From: Scolanthus callimorphus | Lineage: Eukaryota > Cnidaria > Anthozoa > Actiniaria > Edwardsiidae | Assembly: GCA_033964015.1 (NCBI GenBank) | Contig: CM066922.1 | Span: 26,220,961 to 26,284,960, forward strand | Direction: 5' to 3' | Length of the DNA: 64,000 nt | Part shown: positions 32,091 through 42,687 of the stretch, one piece after another | How the letters are laid out: the number at the start of each line of letters is the position of its first letter | How positions within the stretch are numbered: position 1 is the stretch's first letter | Notes under the pieces: model-generated | What the model was told of the DNA's origin: nothing | What the model saw: the letters and a program-made list of their open reading frames with translations, nothing else | The model's database searches: none | Position numbers and translations under genes: made by a program

Positions 32091-32983
32091 TGTATCAGTC
32101 AATTCCAGCGCTGACCATGCCCCCCCCGGGCAACCCCCGGGATTTTGGTCATTTCTAAAAATAAAACTGAAAATTCCCCACCCCCGGGCTAGCAAAAATG
32201 CAAAATACCCCACGGCGGGGAACACAAAAAGCGGAAAAATGCCCCACCCCCGGGACGAGAAAAGACGGTAGGATTCCATCGACTCTGCGTGACAAAGCTT
32301 CACAACAAAACCTTCAACTCCATTTATACTGTCCGAGCATTTATAATTCGTTTCAGTAAATGTACTTTAGTTTTCTCGTCTTTGAACGAGTTCTCACTTC
32401 ACTGAAAGTGAGACAAAATATAAATAAAGAAGTGAAACTAGGAATGTCTACCGATATTGTACTAATACCTTAGGCCATTCGCCGTTATAGCCATTTCTGC
32501 AAATTGTCTCCGGAATCTCTCAATGCGAAATTTACCTTTATTCTATTTGCAGAGCAACTATTTGACAGTTATGTTATTTGACTTGATAGTGTCAATTCAT
32601 TTTTATGTTTCCACTGAGACGAAATTGCGAAATCTGTTTCTTCTCTATAGGAGACGATAACTGCGAAATGTGCAAATGTGTCTTCCCCAAACGTGGTGTA
32701 TACGGGCCATGCTCTGCATTATATTTTATGTGGCGTTATTTTCTGTAACTGGGACTTTGTAACTGCCAAACGATAGTTATTGTAACTGGTGTTGTAGTTC
32801 GCAAAACCCGACGCGCTTGAGATTAGAAAACCAAAATTCCCCACCCCTCTCCCCCGGGAAAAAACAATTCCCGACCCTGGGACCAGCAAAATTTTCAAAT
32901 TCCCCACCCCAGGGAAGGCAGCGGTGCGCAAATGCCCCACGGTGTCCCGGGGGGGATGGTCACCGCTGGAATTGACTGATACA
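32091..32983. mobile_element. 893-bp MITE with TGTATCAGTCAATTCCAGCG ends
   Basis: TGTATCAGTCAATTCCAGCG and its complement CGCTGGAATTGACTGATACA bound the element. TTA flanks both sides. The subterminal regions are CCCCGGG-rich (GGGCAACCCCCGGGATTTT). A second member lies at 34331. The TTA duplication suggests a PIF/Harbinger-type target, weakly. Confidence 0.8.
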
Positions 32984-33496
32984 TTACTTACTCACTAGCT
33001 ATTTTGAAGTGTAATAAACTAAGACCTCATGTTGATTCTCATCAACATGAGAAAGCAGGAGTTGTTCAAGTAATATTCCTGTCAGGTGAATGATAATAAA
33101 TCAGTCTGATTAACTCAACAGGCCAGAATCTGCTGCAAATAGAGCTACGAGATCACTGAGGCAGTAATTTGTTGACCATGGAGGGGAGGAAAGATGCCTT
33201 TGGTCCAAGGCCCTGCTAAGAGGTTTGTTACAAATTTCTTTTTGTAAATATATTTTTGGGGCCTTCAAGACAGGTGACATGCAAGATTACATGAGAATAA
33301 TTACTGTTAGTGTAATTACTCAAGTGATTACAAAATCTGTGCACGCTGATTGACAAGAGGTTCCTTTTCTCTCGCTATAAATCACCTACAGGTGATTATA
33401 ACATTGAAAGGATTGGGAGTGCACACGCAAGTTGTTATGATAATGACAAAGTCCAACAAAAAAAAATTTCTGTCCAAAAACCTTTATGAATCACTT

Positions 33497-33909
33497 GAGC
33501 AATTATACTAAAACAATTAGTCGCCTCAGGCTCCGTGATTATCAGCAAATAGTCCTTGACTTCGTCTTGGTGACTATTTAACCATTATCCGGCAAGATTG
33601 CGCAGAATATCATCTGATACTTACCGGTAGCTGATGAGGGACGAAGTCCCAAGTTGGCTAAAATCAGATGATATTCTGCAAAATCGAGCAGGATAATGGT
33701 TTTATTATTCAGCACATCAATAGCACAAAACCCCTCGAAAAGCTCAAAACATCATGTTTCCCTCAGAGACGGATATCGCAGGATAGCTGTCATGTACAGA
33801 AGACAGCTATTGGTGTTCCAATGACCATATTTTGGCAGTGCATTGATGTGCTGAATAATAATCGCCGATAATCACGTCACCTTCAGTGACTAATTGCTAA
33901 TAATTGCTC
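33497..33909. repeat. triple nested foldback
   Basis: Outer arms GAGCAATTATACTAAAACAA and TAATTGCTAATAATTGCTC (33497/33909) enclose two side-by-side foldbacks: 33592-33700 (CATTATCCGGCAAGATTGCG arms with TATCATCTGAT) and 33703-33860 (TATTATTCAGCACATCAATA arms). All non-coding. Confidence 0.8.
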
Positions 33910-34330
33910 TGCCCAATCATAATTACATTTTACTGCAAAAATTATCAAGTTAAAACATCACATCTTGGGCAGTATTCCAACAATCTTCACTAACGTCTTC
34001 TGATTTTTCAAGGATACAGTACCGGTATGCTGAATTTGATACTGAGTATTAAATCATCCAGTTTGTGATGTATTTAATCATGTAAACAAAAAAAAGCAAT
34101 GCACTATAAGCAGGGTGAGGAGGATCCTTTAATTTTGAACACGACACCTATTTGCATCTTTATACTCTGTGTGATTTGCTAAAAAAAATACCCAAGTATA
34201 CTCTTTGTCCAACTTCTTCCCTCTTCCCTCATGCTTTTCACTTATTCCTTTCATCTTATTTCTAGATAATATATGGATGTATGGCCTATGCATAACAGAA
34301 GGCGAAGAGGATAGGTGAGGTGATTTCCAA

Positions 34331-35106
34331 TGTATCAGTCAATTCCAGCGGTGACCATGCCCCCCACACCACGGTGTTCCAGAGGTGGGGAATTTTGAAA
34401 ATTCTGCTTGCCCGGGGGTGGGGAATTTTGGTTCTATTTCACAATCTTTTAGCGTGTTGAGTTTTGCAGAACTACAACACCAGTTCACTTCCTGATCAGT
34501 TATAACTATCAATTGGCAGTTAGGATGTCGCAGTTACAGAAAATAACATCCACACAAAATAAAATGCCCAGCATGGCCCGTATACACCACTCTTGAGATT
34601 GAGAGATGCCGGAGACAACAAAAAAGGAATTTGTAGCCATCTACAACCGCGAATGCCGAGAAAATTTTTACAGTGGAGACTTTTGAAGGTGTGTCTACTA
34701 TTGTACTTAATACCTCAGAAGAAGAAGAAATTCAATTACGATTTGAGACTGATGGATTTGTTTCACTTGTTTACTTATATTTTGTCTTGCTTTCAGTTGA
34801 AATGAGAACTCGTTCAGAGACGAGAAAACTAAATTACAGTTAAAAAACGAATTACAAATGCTCTGACAGAATAAGTAAGATTACATTATATACCGAGAAT
34901 GGAGTTGAAGTTCTGACTGGAAATATTTTTTTGTGAAGCTTTTTCTGGTAGGGGCATTTGTCCGTTTTTGTCTTCCCCGTCATGGGGTATTTTGCATCTT
35001 TTCCTGTCCTGGGACGGGGAATTTTTAGTGTTAATTTTAGAAATGACCGAAATCCTGGGGGTTGCCCTGGGCTGGGGGCACGCTCACCGCTGGAATTGAC
35101 TGATAC
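34331..35106. mobile_element. 776-bp MITE, second TGTATCAGTC family member
   Basis: Same terminal repeats as 32091-32983, with interior similarity in inverted orientation (TTTTGCAGAACTACAACACC, GAACTCGTTCAGAGACGAGA). The flanks are CAA and TAA, so the 3-bp duplication is imperfect. Confidence 0.75.
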
Positions 35107-35490
35107 ATAATTTATTTGTAAAAATACTTCAAAACCATGTAATTTTTTTTTTGTTAGTCATGTCCCCACCCTGCCTTCACTTGCTTCTGCTATTCGTAGG
35201 CAGCTAAGCTGGATTTGTAAGATATAATTTGTAAATATGAATAAGAATGTTGAAGTTGCTTTAGCCATATTAATGTGATAAAGGTTAATTCACCATCAAC
35301 TTTGATCAAGAAGGATGGTCTGATTTCTGTAAAATTTGCTTTTACAGTTCACTAATATGCATTTTAGCTAAATCACCATTGATTGCTCTTCTTCTTCTGA
35401 AATTTGGAACTGATTAAAATGCATATTTTTTTCCTATTGGTATGTTTCCTAATGTAGATTGTTACCTATTGGCATTTGAAAGACAATCTT
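35107..35490. other. no feature recognised
   Basis: AT-rich interior of the CACTA-like element without an ORF or repeat. Confidence 0.4.
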
Positions 35491-35890
35491 AGCTGGAATG
35501 AGAGAGCGGAAATGACCTATTTTAATCACTAAATTTCAAATAATAAGGTCAGGTTAACTCAGAAAAGCTTGTTTTTTTGCATACAGACTCCTTATCTTAT
35601 TAGAAACAAAATATCAAAAATGACTTTTTTCTAATGGATCCGTCTTTGAGATATAAGCCTTTAACTTTGGTTTCTGTGCCATTTTATGGGAGAATTGGTA
35701 CTTTGATCAGGAATTCTGCAAACTTTGTTCAATCATATCTAAAATTCATATTCTTCAAATTTTTTGAAAATTTGGAATTATGCTTTTGGTCATAGAAACT
35801 CTTTGTATACGGAATCTTGAGCTTATATATTTAAATATGGCGAAGTTAGACATTTCATTTTTGGTCATTTCCGCTCTGTCAGCTGGAATA
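35491..35890. repeat. loose inverted repeat with AGAGCGGAAATGACC arms
   Basis: AGCTGGAATGAGAGAGCGGA at 35491 pairs with the complement of the sequence ending AGCTGGAATAATG at about 35893. Arms of about 30 bp, 400 bp apart. Confidence 0.5.
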
Positions 35891-35999
35891 ATGCTAAAAT
35901 GATTTATTGCTGTGGTAATTTTAAGTACTAGAATCACACTTGCATACTGTCATGAATCCTGCAATCTGATTGGCTCCGCTACTGCTGTGAAAGCACATG

Positions 36000-36655
36000 T
36001 TTCTGTATCAGTAAGAGTGGTTGCATGGTGTACGATCTTTATGCTGCGAGGGCACGTTTTCTGTATCAGTAAGAGTGGTTGCATGGTGTACGATCTTCAT
36101 GCTGCGAGGGCACATGTTCTGTATCAGTAAGAGTGGTTGCATGGTGTACGATCTTTATGCTGCGAGGGCACGTTTTCTGTATCAGTAAGAGTGGTTGCAT
36201 GGTGTACGATCTTCATGCTGCGAGGGCACGTGTTCTGTATCAGTAAGAGTGGTTGCATGGTGTACGATCTTCATGCTGCGAGGGCACATGTTCTGTATCA
36301 GTAAGAGTGGTTGCATGTGTACGATCTTTATGCTGCGAGGGCGCGTGTTCTGTATCAGTAAGAGTGGTTGCATGGTGTACGATCTTTATGCTGCGAGGGC
36401 ACGTTTTCTGTATCAGTAAGAGTGGTTGCATGGTGTACGATCTTTATGCTGTGAGGGCACGTGTTCTGTATCAGTAAGAGTGGTTGCATGGTGTACGATC
36501 TTTATGCTGCGAGGGCATGTGTTCTGTATCAGTAAGAGTGGTTGCATGGTGTACGATCTTTATGCTGCGAGGGAACGTGTTATGTATCAGTAAGAGTGGT
36601 TGCATGGTGTACGATCTTTATGCTGTGAGGGCTTGTGTTTTGCATCCGTAAAGTT
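36000..36655. repeat. 58-bp tandem array, about 11 copies
   Basis: AGTAAGAGTGGTTGCATGG recurs every 57-58 bp from about 36008 to 36588. Units are nearly identical (CGATCTTTATGCTGCGAGGG). The outermost copies are most divergent. One unit is 1 bp shorter. ORFs on both strands are repeat products. Confidence 0.95.
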
Positions 36656-36925
36656 GCTACATGGTGCACATTTTTTATGCTGAAGTTTTGAACTAGTACA
36701 ACATAATAATCATCAGAAGTAAAAACTACAAAATGGTTATTTATTGAATTGCCGCAGTATATTCACTTGTTGTTTTCATTCTCAAAACTCGGATGTACAT
36801 GAAGCTGACAATAATGTTTTCCTCGACGCAATGACTACTTGTATTTTTTGACATGTCTTAACAAATAATGTTCGCAACACCATCTGGGTGTTACGGTGCT
36901 TAGGATTTCATCACCTTTTTTGTTT

Positions 36926-37320
36926 TAGAAACGTCGACAGAGGAAACTGTGCTCGAAGAGAGCACTTCCTTCAACGAGAAAGCGAAAGAAAAGTAAAGGC
37001 AAGCTCTTGTCAACTCTCTTATGAGAGCATGAGCGAGGCAGAGGAGGTTGATGAGGATGGAGACAGAGTTGTTAACCAAAACGGCTGCTGAACCGGCCAC
37101 TGCTGGAGAATTGCTCCCATTTACTCAAAACTTTGAATCGAGAGTACAGGAAGCGCAAGAGACATAGGGGCTTCTACCCATGCTTTACCAAAAATACCCC
37201 CTCATGGTCAATAAGTCAAAAGGCATTTCGTGTTGTGGGAAATATCCAGAAAATTGGCAAAGAACACGTCTCTTGTCTGCAAAACTACCTTATATTTTAT
37301 TACAGAGTTAATGTTCTTTG
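36926..37320 (+). pseudogene. coding-like fragment in the CACTA-like element
   Basis: CCTTTTTTGTTTTAG/A gives an acceptor at 36925. The following text reads YESMSEAEEVDEDGDRVV in one frame, then continues after a shift with NRPLLENCSHLLKTLNREYR and KRKRHRGFYPC. An acidic stretch, then RP-L and a basic segment look like the N-terminus of a transposon-encoded or nuclear protein. I cannot name the family. Stops occur in every frame within about 130 codons. Confidence 0.3.
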
Positions 37321-37574
37321 ATTAGCCCTCGGTCATCAAAGCCTATATCTAGCATCAGACTTTGAATTATACTGTAATAGGTATTTTCTATTTATCAGTT
37401 GTTTGCAGGTATTTTTTTAGAGTATTACATTTTTATCATCAGGATTTGAATTATATTGTAACATATAAAAACAATTAACAATTGTTTACAATTAGGTATA
37501 TTTTATTAGAACAGAAACATATATAGATTAGAATTATTAAAAATGAATGAGAAGTTGATATCCGCGTTGTGGTG

Positions 37575-38280
37575 ATAAATTTGTTGTATTTCTGCATTCC
37601 TTGCCCACTGCAAAAGCGTTACAAAAATCACTTTAGCGCTGTATTTTCCAGCTCTGTAAAAGCGTTGCAAAGTTGTTTTTCACCCTGTTGCGAAAGTAGC
37701 ACTAAATTTGTTATGTCTGCATTCCTCACCTACTGCAAAAGCGTTGCAAGAATCATTTTTGCGCTGCATTTTCTAGGTCTACGACCGATACGAAGTTGAT
37801 ATATTCACACTGTTGCGAAAGTGGCACTAAATTTTATATGCCTGAATTCCTTACCCACTGCAAAAGCGTTGCAAAAATCATTTTGCGCAACATTTCCCAG
37901 CTCTGTGAAATACGTGTTGCAAAGTTGTTTTTCACCTGTTGCGAAAGTGCTCTAAATTTGTTTTATATCTACATTCAGCGCCCAGTTCAAAAGCGTTGTA
38001 AAAATCACGTTTGCGCTACATATTCCAGCTTCTGCTTAAAGTCTTATTGACTCGCTTTATCTCTACTTTTCACAACCGTGACGAAATTTATATTTGTACC
38101 TATTGCAAAAATAGTGAAGACCGCATTATCGCTACATTCACTTCTTCTGTAAAACCTATGCAAATTGTTTTTTGCACCTCTGTGAAACTATCGAAAAAAG
38201 CACTTTCACTCTAGATTCACAGCACGTGAAACTAGTGTTGTTGTATGTTTGCACTACATTTGCGACATTGGGCAAATTCT
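37575..38280. repeat. right subterminal array, about 125-bp degenerate units
   Basis: ACTGCAAAAGCGTTRCAA recurs near 37606, 37734, 37856 and (diverged) 37985. Each unit has GCGCTGCATTTTCCAGCTCT and CTGTTGCGAAAGT. It mirrors the left array in position but not closely in sequence, though both are rich in CTTTCGC/GCGAAAG. Confidence 0.85.
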
Positions 38281-38479
38281 ATTATTTCATAACATTTTCA
38301 AGTGTCAAGAAAATAATACGATAAAGCGGTCTTCACTATTTTAGAATAGCAACGCAAAAGCTTATCAAATGTCTAATTTCGTTTTTGGTCAAAAGTGTGG
38401 CGAAAGTGCCCTTCAATGGTATTCGCTTCATTTTCACATTACTTTTGCATGACGTGTGAATCGGTGTTTTCGTGCAGTG

Positions 38480-39796
38480 ATTATTCTTGTGATGCATCCA
38501 AGGGGGCCATTTGACATAAATTGATTTTGGTTTTGATTTCTATGGTATGGAAGAGTTCATATAGTTGGGTAGGATAAAATTGCTCTTCCATTTCAGTTCT
38601 TTTTTTTTCTAACACCTTGAATGATCTGCTTTGTCTCCCGTTTTCGATCCGTAGGTCATGGAAGGGCATTGGAAATCCCAGAGGGGTGAGGGTGGGGAGT
38701 CAATTTAATTTCTTTGGAGGGATGAGGGGAGGGGGTCTCCTGTCAACAACCTTCTGTGTGGGGGGATATTTTCTGGAAATGTCTGGTTCCAGATTATCCA
38801 TACCCCCCTATACAAAGGGATTGGAAATTCCGTCAATTTACTTGATCTTTTCCTTACAAATACTGTATTTTTCTTTGGAAATTACATAGAGGGGGTATGG
38901 ATATTTTTTGGAAACACATGATTATGATTATGATTTTTATACTACAGTACAAATTTTTAAGGGTTTTTTTTCTGACTTTTCTGACTAGGATTCTGTTAGG
39001 GGTAGTTAGGAAACTCAGTATTATTAAGCAACTCTTTTCAAGCAAAAACAATGTTCAGATGTTTAGGTTTTGCCAGATTTCTAGGATTCTGTAATGGGAA
39101 GTTATGTATCTCTGGGGTTAAAATACATGTCCACAATACACAGCTCTTCAAATTCCATTTGTCCAACAAGCACCCCCACCCAATTGATATGGGTGAGTGC
39201 TCGACCTTGACTTTTTTGATCACTAGTCCCATCAGGACAAGTAGCACAGAAAAGTTACTTGCCTTAGCCAACTGGCTTATCAATTATAGTCCATTATAGT
39301 CTAGTCGCCAGGAGGGGTCCCCATGCACCCCCTGAAATCATTTTCTAATTAGTACCATCAGAAGCCAGATAACGTCCGATTAATTGCTCTATTTCACTAT
39401 GACGTCATGGTTTGTTTACATGGGCAAGATACCTGAAACTTGGTTCAAATAAAAGTTCCATTCGAACATCATGAATGGCATTTTTTCATCATGTTTTGGT
39501 CATTTCTAAATGCTGCTGCTGTCCCAGACTCGTACCCGTCGCTAGGTTGTCAAATCAGTCGTCAAATACTGTTTTGCTGCTCTCTAGTAGAAAAGTCGAG
39601 GGACGCAGGGGATTATGGGAAGGATTGGCGCGGCGCGCAATGCATTGTGGGAAGGGCGCCCGGTCCACAATCCATTGCGCGCCTTGCGAAATCTTCCCAC
39701 AATGCATTGCGCGCCGCGCTAATCCTTCCCATAATTCCCTGCGTTCCTCGACTTTTCTACTATAGCGACCTTCCCATAATTCCCTGCGTTCCTCAA
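38480..39796. repeat. duplicated block R, copy 2, right part
   Basis: Corresponds to 15345-16641. It includes the left arm of the outer foldback and most of the 301-bp MITE, but breaks off in GCGTTCCTCAA before the MITE's right end, where gag-flanking sequence of element Y begins. Confidence 0.9.
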
Positions 39797-40173
39797 TTTT
39801 TCAAATACACTTCCGGTCAAATACACTTCCGGTCTCTAAGCTCGAAGGAAATCCTTTTCTACAATCAACACCGGCTCACCTTGAAATGTCCATCATCGAC
39901 TCGCCGATAGAATTCAATGGAACATCGCCGCCCCAGCCACTTATACCCGTCACGTCAGCTTCAATCACATAACTCAACACAGGGACCCCAACGAGTACAA
40001 ACGATCACAGCTCAGCTTACAAATCCGAACTCCCTTTATCGAAAGTAAGCACGCCAGAATAACTCTCGCAAAATCACTCTGCGCCAGTCCCGCGCGTCGT
40101 CAAGACCACAGGGTTACCGCACGTTGCATATAGTTCGAATTCCGTCACGGCGCCCATTGCAACTATAAACAGT
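39797..40173 (+). other. element Y internal sequence upstream of the readable gag
   Basis: GC-richer than R, with a 17-bp direct duplication (CAAATACACTTCCGGT). Frames are broken but the Pro/Thr/Ser-rich composition matches the following gag. The primer-binding site and gag start were presumably left of 39797 and are lost. Confidence 0.5.
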
Positions 40174-41199
40174 GTGAACAATCCCTTCACGCCCGCGTAT
40201 CCAGTCCCTCGCATTTCATGGACCACAGGGTTCCCACCCAGTCAAAATAACTTTTCGCATGATACTACGCTTCTCACTGACGCACCCATATTCTCACCAA
40301 AATCAGCTCCAGTCCCGCTCCTTCCCAAGACCACAGGAATCCCGATCTACCCCAGTACTACGTCGGTTCCGGTCCTGCATGGCCAACCGCAAGAAACGGC
40401 ATCAGAAAATCCGCCCACACCGAACGAAGACCCTTTGGCTCGGCTTGCAGATTTGTTGAGCGAGAGAAGAAAGCGAGAAGCCCTTCCGCTACCAGAGCCA
40501 GATACCTTTCGTGGCGACCTACTACACTGCCCTAAATGGCTGAAGTCCTTCGAGACTATCGTCGAAGGACAAACGCATAGCACGCAAGAACGTCTCTATT
40601 ATCTCGGAAGATATACAGCTGGCGAACCGAAAGAAGCGATAAGTGGATACATCAACCAAGACAACAGTACGGCCTACCTCGAGGCGAAAGCCGTGCTGCA
40701 TAACAGATACGGAAACGAGTTCTTGGTAGCAGATGCCTATCGCTAGAAGATTAACGAGTGGCCAAAGATCCCTAACAACGACGGACCCACCCTCCAAAGG
40801 TTTTCTGACTTTCTTATTCAAGCCTCGTCGGCGATGAAAACTATCAAGTACCTTAACGTCCTCAACGATTCAGAAGAGAATCAGAAGATGATCAGCAAAT
40901 TGCCGAGCTACCTGATAAACCGATGGGGAAGAGAAGTCGACGCTTGGATATCAGGCGAGGAAGAGGAACATACAACATCTTTAAGTCAGAATAGGGAGCC
41001 ACGCTACCCCCCGTTCTCACGATTCTGCAGCTTTCTGCAAAAAGAGGCACGGATATCTTGTAACCCAATAACGTCACATCCGTCACTCAGAAACACAGGA
41101 AAGAAACCTAGCGCCGACGATGCACGGAACAGGTCACACAACAGACCCAACCCTGTAAGAGTCGCGGGAGTGCACCAATCTGGAGCGACGGAAAATTAA
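40174..41199 (+). pseudogene. element Y gag (BEL/Pao), C-terminal two thirds
   Basis: The frame opens in a Pro/Thr-rich stretch (TTGFPPSQNNF ... KTTGIPIYPSTTS), then LARLADLLSERRKREALPLPE and DTFRGDLLHCPKWLKSFETI, the conserved DUF1759-type gag core of BEL/Pao. A TAG at 40744-40746 interrupts it at DAYR. The same frame resumes as KINEWPKIPNNDGPTLQRFS and continues to TAA at 41197-41199. One nonsense change would explain the break. The product would assemble the particle that packages the RNA. Confidence 0.75.
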
Positions 41200-41229
41200 G
41201 AAAAAAAGGACGAAGAAAAGCAGGACAAG

Positions 41230-41439
41230 AACAGGGAGACTTCCCTCTCCTGTCCGAAGTGCAAAGGGAGCCACGCCCTGGAAACGTGTCCTACGTACTA
41301 GAGTTGTCCATTCAACAATGCAAAGAGTTCGTCATCAAAGCGGGACGCTGTCTTGGCTGTCTAAGGTGGGGTCATAGGAACAATGCTTGTCAACGCAAGA
41401 AAACGTGCCAACAGTGCAGGGGACCACACCCTACATGAC
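41230..41439 (+). pseudogene. element Y zinc-knuckle region
   Basis: Frames give CPKCKGSHALETC (C-X2-C-X3-H-X4-C), then, after a stop and a shift, CLGCLRWGHRNNAC and CQQCRGPH. Three zinc knuckles in a row are usual between gag and protease in BEL/Pao and bind the genomic RNA. The region is split over two frames with a TAG at 41299-41301. Confidence 0.65.
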
Positions 41440-42162
41440 GACAACTATACTCCACGCAGAAGGGAAGAAAGACCCGAACAAGAAGAGAGCAATTCGTCAG
41501 TAACCCATCGCATCGAAGGCGAACGTAAAGACGGGGAGTACGAAGTGAGTTCACTTATAGTCCCGGTATGGGTCCATCATAGCTCTGACTCAGATCGTAA
41601 GCTTTTGGTATATGCACTACTTGACGATCAGTCGGACTCTTGCTTTGTAAAGGATAGCGTGCTAACGAGCCTTTCTGCCAGCGGACCAATGACCGACCTC
41701 AAACTATCGACCGTCCTTGGCGAAGACATTGTTAAGTGCAAGAAAGTAAGTGGACTAATCGTCCGCGGCCTCAAGGAAGACATCGAAATCGCCCTGCCAG
41801 GATCGTACTCACGCGACGATATACCAGTGCGAAGAACGCAGATACCGACGCCCGAATTGGCGCATGCGTGGCCTCACCTGGAGCAAATAGCTAGTGAATT
41901 GATGCCCCACCAAGAAGATATCGAAGTCGGATTGCTAGTAGGAACCAATTGCGCACGCGCCATTAAACCGCGTGAGATCATACCAGGAAAGGAAGACGAC
42001 CCCTACGGTCAAAGGACCTCCCTCGGGTGGGGTATTATCGGAAAGGTAGACGCATCGCAAGACGACTACGGTAGTTACAGCCATTCTATCACCACCTCAT
42101 CCACTGTCGATAATTCCAGCTGTCGCTTCGCTTTTCGGACGCAGGCCAAGGAGATAATATAA
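41440..42162 (+). CDS. element Y aspartic protease domain (DUF1758/A17 type)
   Basis: Open frame of the 5' pol region. It reads VPVWVHHSS, then YALLDDQSDSCFV, the place of the D-S/T-G active site in BEL proteases (here D-D-Q-S-D), then LSTVLGEDIVKCKKVSGLIV and LVGTNCARAIKPREIIPG, TSLGWGIIG. These are the usual steps before reverse transcriptase. Whether DDQSD is active is unknown. Some BEL families have this variant. The frame ends at TAA 42160. Confidence 0.75.
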   Translation, partial: DNYTPRRREERPEQEESNSSVTHRIEGERKDGEYEVSSLIVPVWVHHSSDSDRKLLVYALLDDQSDSCFVKDSVLTSLSASGPMTDLKLSTVLGEDIVKCKKVSGLIVRGLKEDIEIALPGSYSRDDIPVRRTQIPTPELAHAWPHLEQIASELMPHQEDIEVGLLVGTNCARAIKPREIIPGKEDDPYGQRTSLGWGIIGKVDASQDDYGSYSHSITTSSTVDNSSCRFAFRTQAKEII

Positions 42163-42171
42163 CCAACACAA

Positions 42172-42687
42172 GTGGCGAAGATGTTCGAACTCGAATTCAA
42201 TGAAAGAAACACATCTAACGAGAAGGCCCTCTCACGCGAAGAGATGGCATTTATGACTCAGATGGAGAACTCGATCCGGCAACGCGAGGACGGACATTAT
42301 GAGATGCCACTCCCATTCAAAGAAAAGACAGTTGCATTTCCCAACAACCGCCAGGTTGCACTAAATCGAATGAAGAGCCTGAAAAGACGCTTCGAGAAGG
42401 ACTCCAAATACAGTCAAGATTACCAAGGATTCATGCGGGACATAATAGAAAAGGGCTACGCGGAAGAAGTTCCCGATAATGAATTGACAAAGGATGACGG
42501 GAAGTTGTGGTTTGTCACACATCATGGGGTATATCATCCCAAGAAGTCCAAGATAAGAGTAGTCTTCAATGTAAGTTCAGAATTCCAAGGAAGATCGCTA
42601 AACGGCAGCCTCCTTCAAGGTCCTGATATAACGAACAACTTGACGGGAGTCCTGTGCCGTTTCAGAAAAGAAGAGAGTATCGTATGA
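42172..42687 (+). pseudogene. element Y reverse transcriptase, N-terminal part
   Basis: The frame reads MAKMFELEFNERN, then EDGHYEMPLPFK, RQVALNRMKSLKRRF, KLWFVTHHGVYHP and KIRVVFNVSSEFQGRSLNGS, LLQGPDITNNLTGVLCRFR. These are the palm-entry motifs of BEL/Pao reverse transcriptase. It then runs out of frame at 42687. The segment that should follow (motif A with the first catalytic Asp, about 35-40 residues) is missing, and the next frame picks up after it. Confidence 0.8.

Larger units (their letters stand above)
29622..38479. mobile_element. 8.86 kb CACTA/EnSpm-like element with ATT target duplication
   Basis: The ends are CACTGCACGAAA and TTTCGTGCAGTG, a 12-bp perfect inverted repeat with further ATTCAC similarity. 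ATT flanks it (29619-29621 and 38480-38482), and the empty site in R copy 1 is GTAACATTATTCTTG at 15340-15354, which shows a 3-bp duplication directly. CACTR ends, 3-bp duplications and subterminal tandem arrays are typical of CACTA/EnSpm (CMC) elements. No DDE transposase is recognised, but two exon-like segments (31690-31909, 36926-37200) are inside. The interior holds further MITEs and a 58-bp array. Confidence 0.75.

Noticed and set aside
36000..36655. CRISPR array
   Set aside because: Units are contiguous 58-bp tandem repeats without unique spacers, in metazoan DNA.
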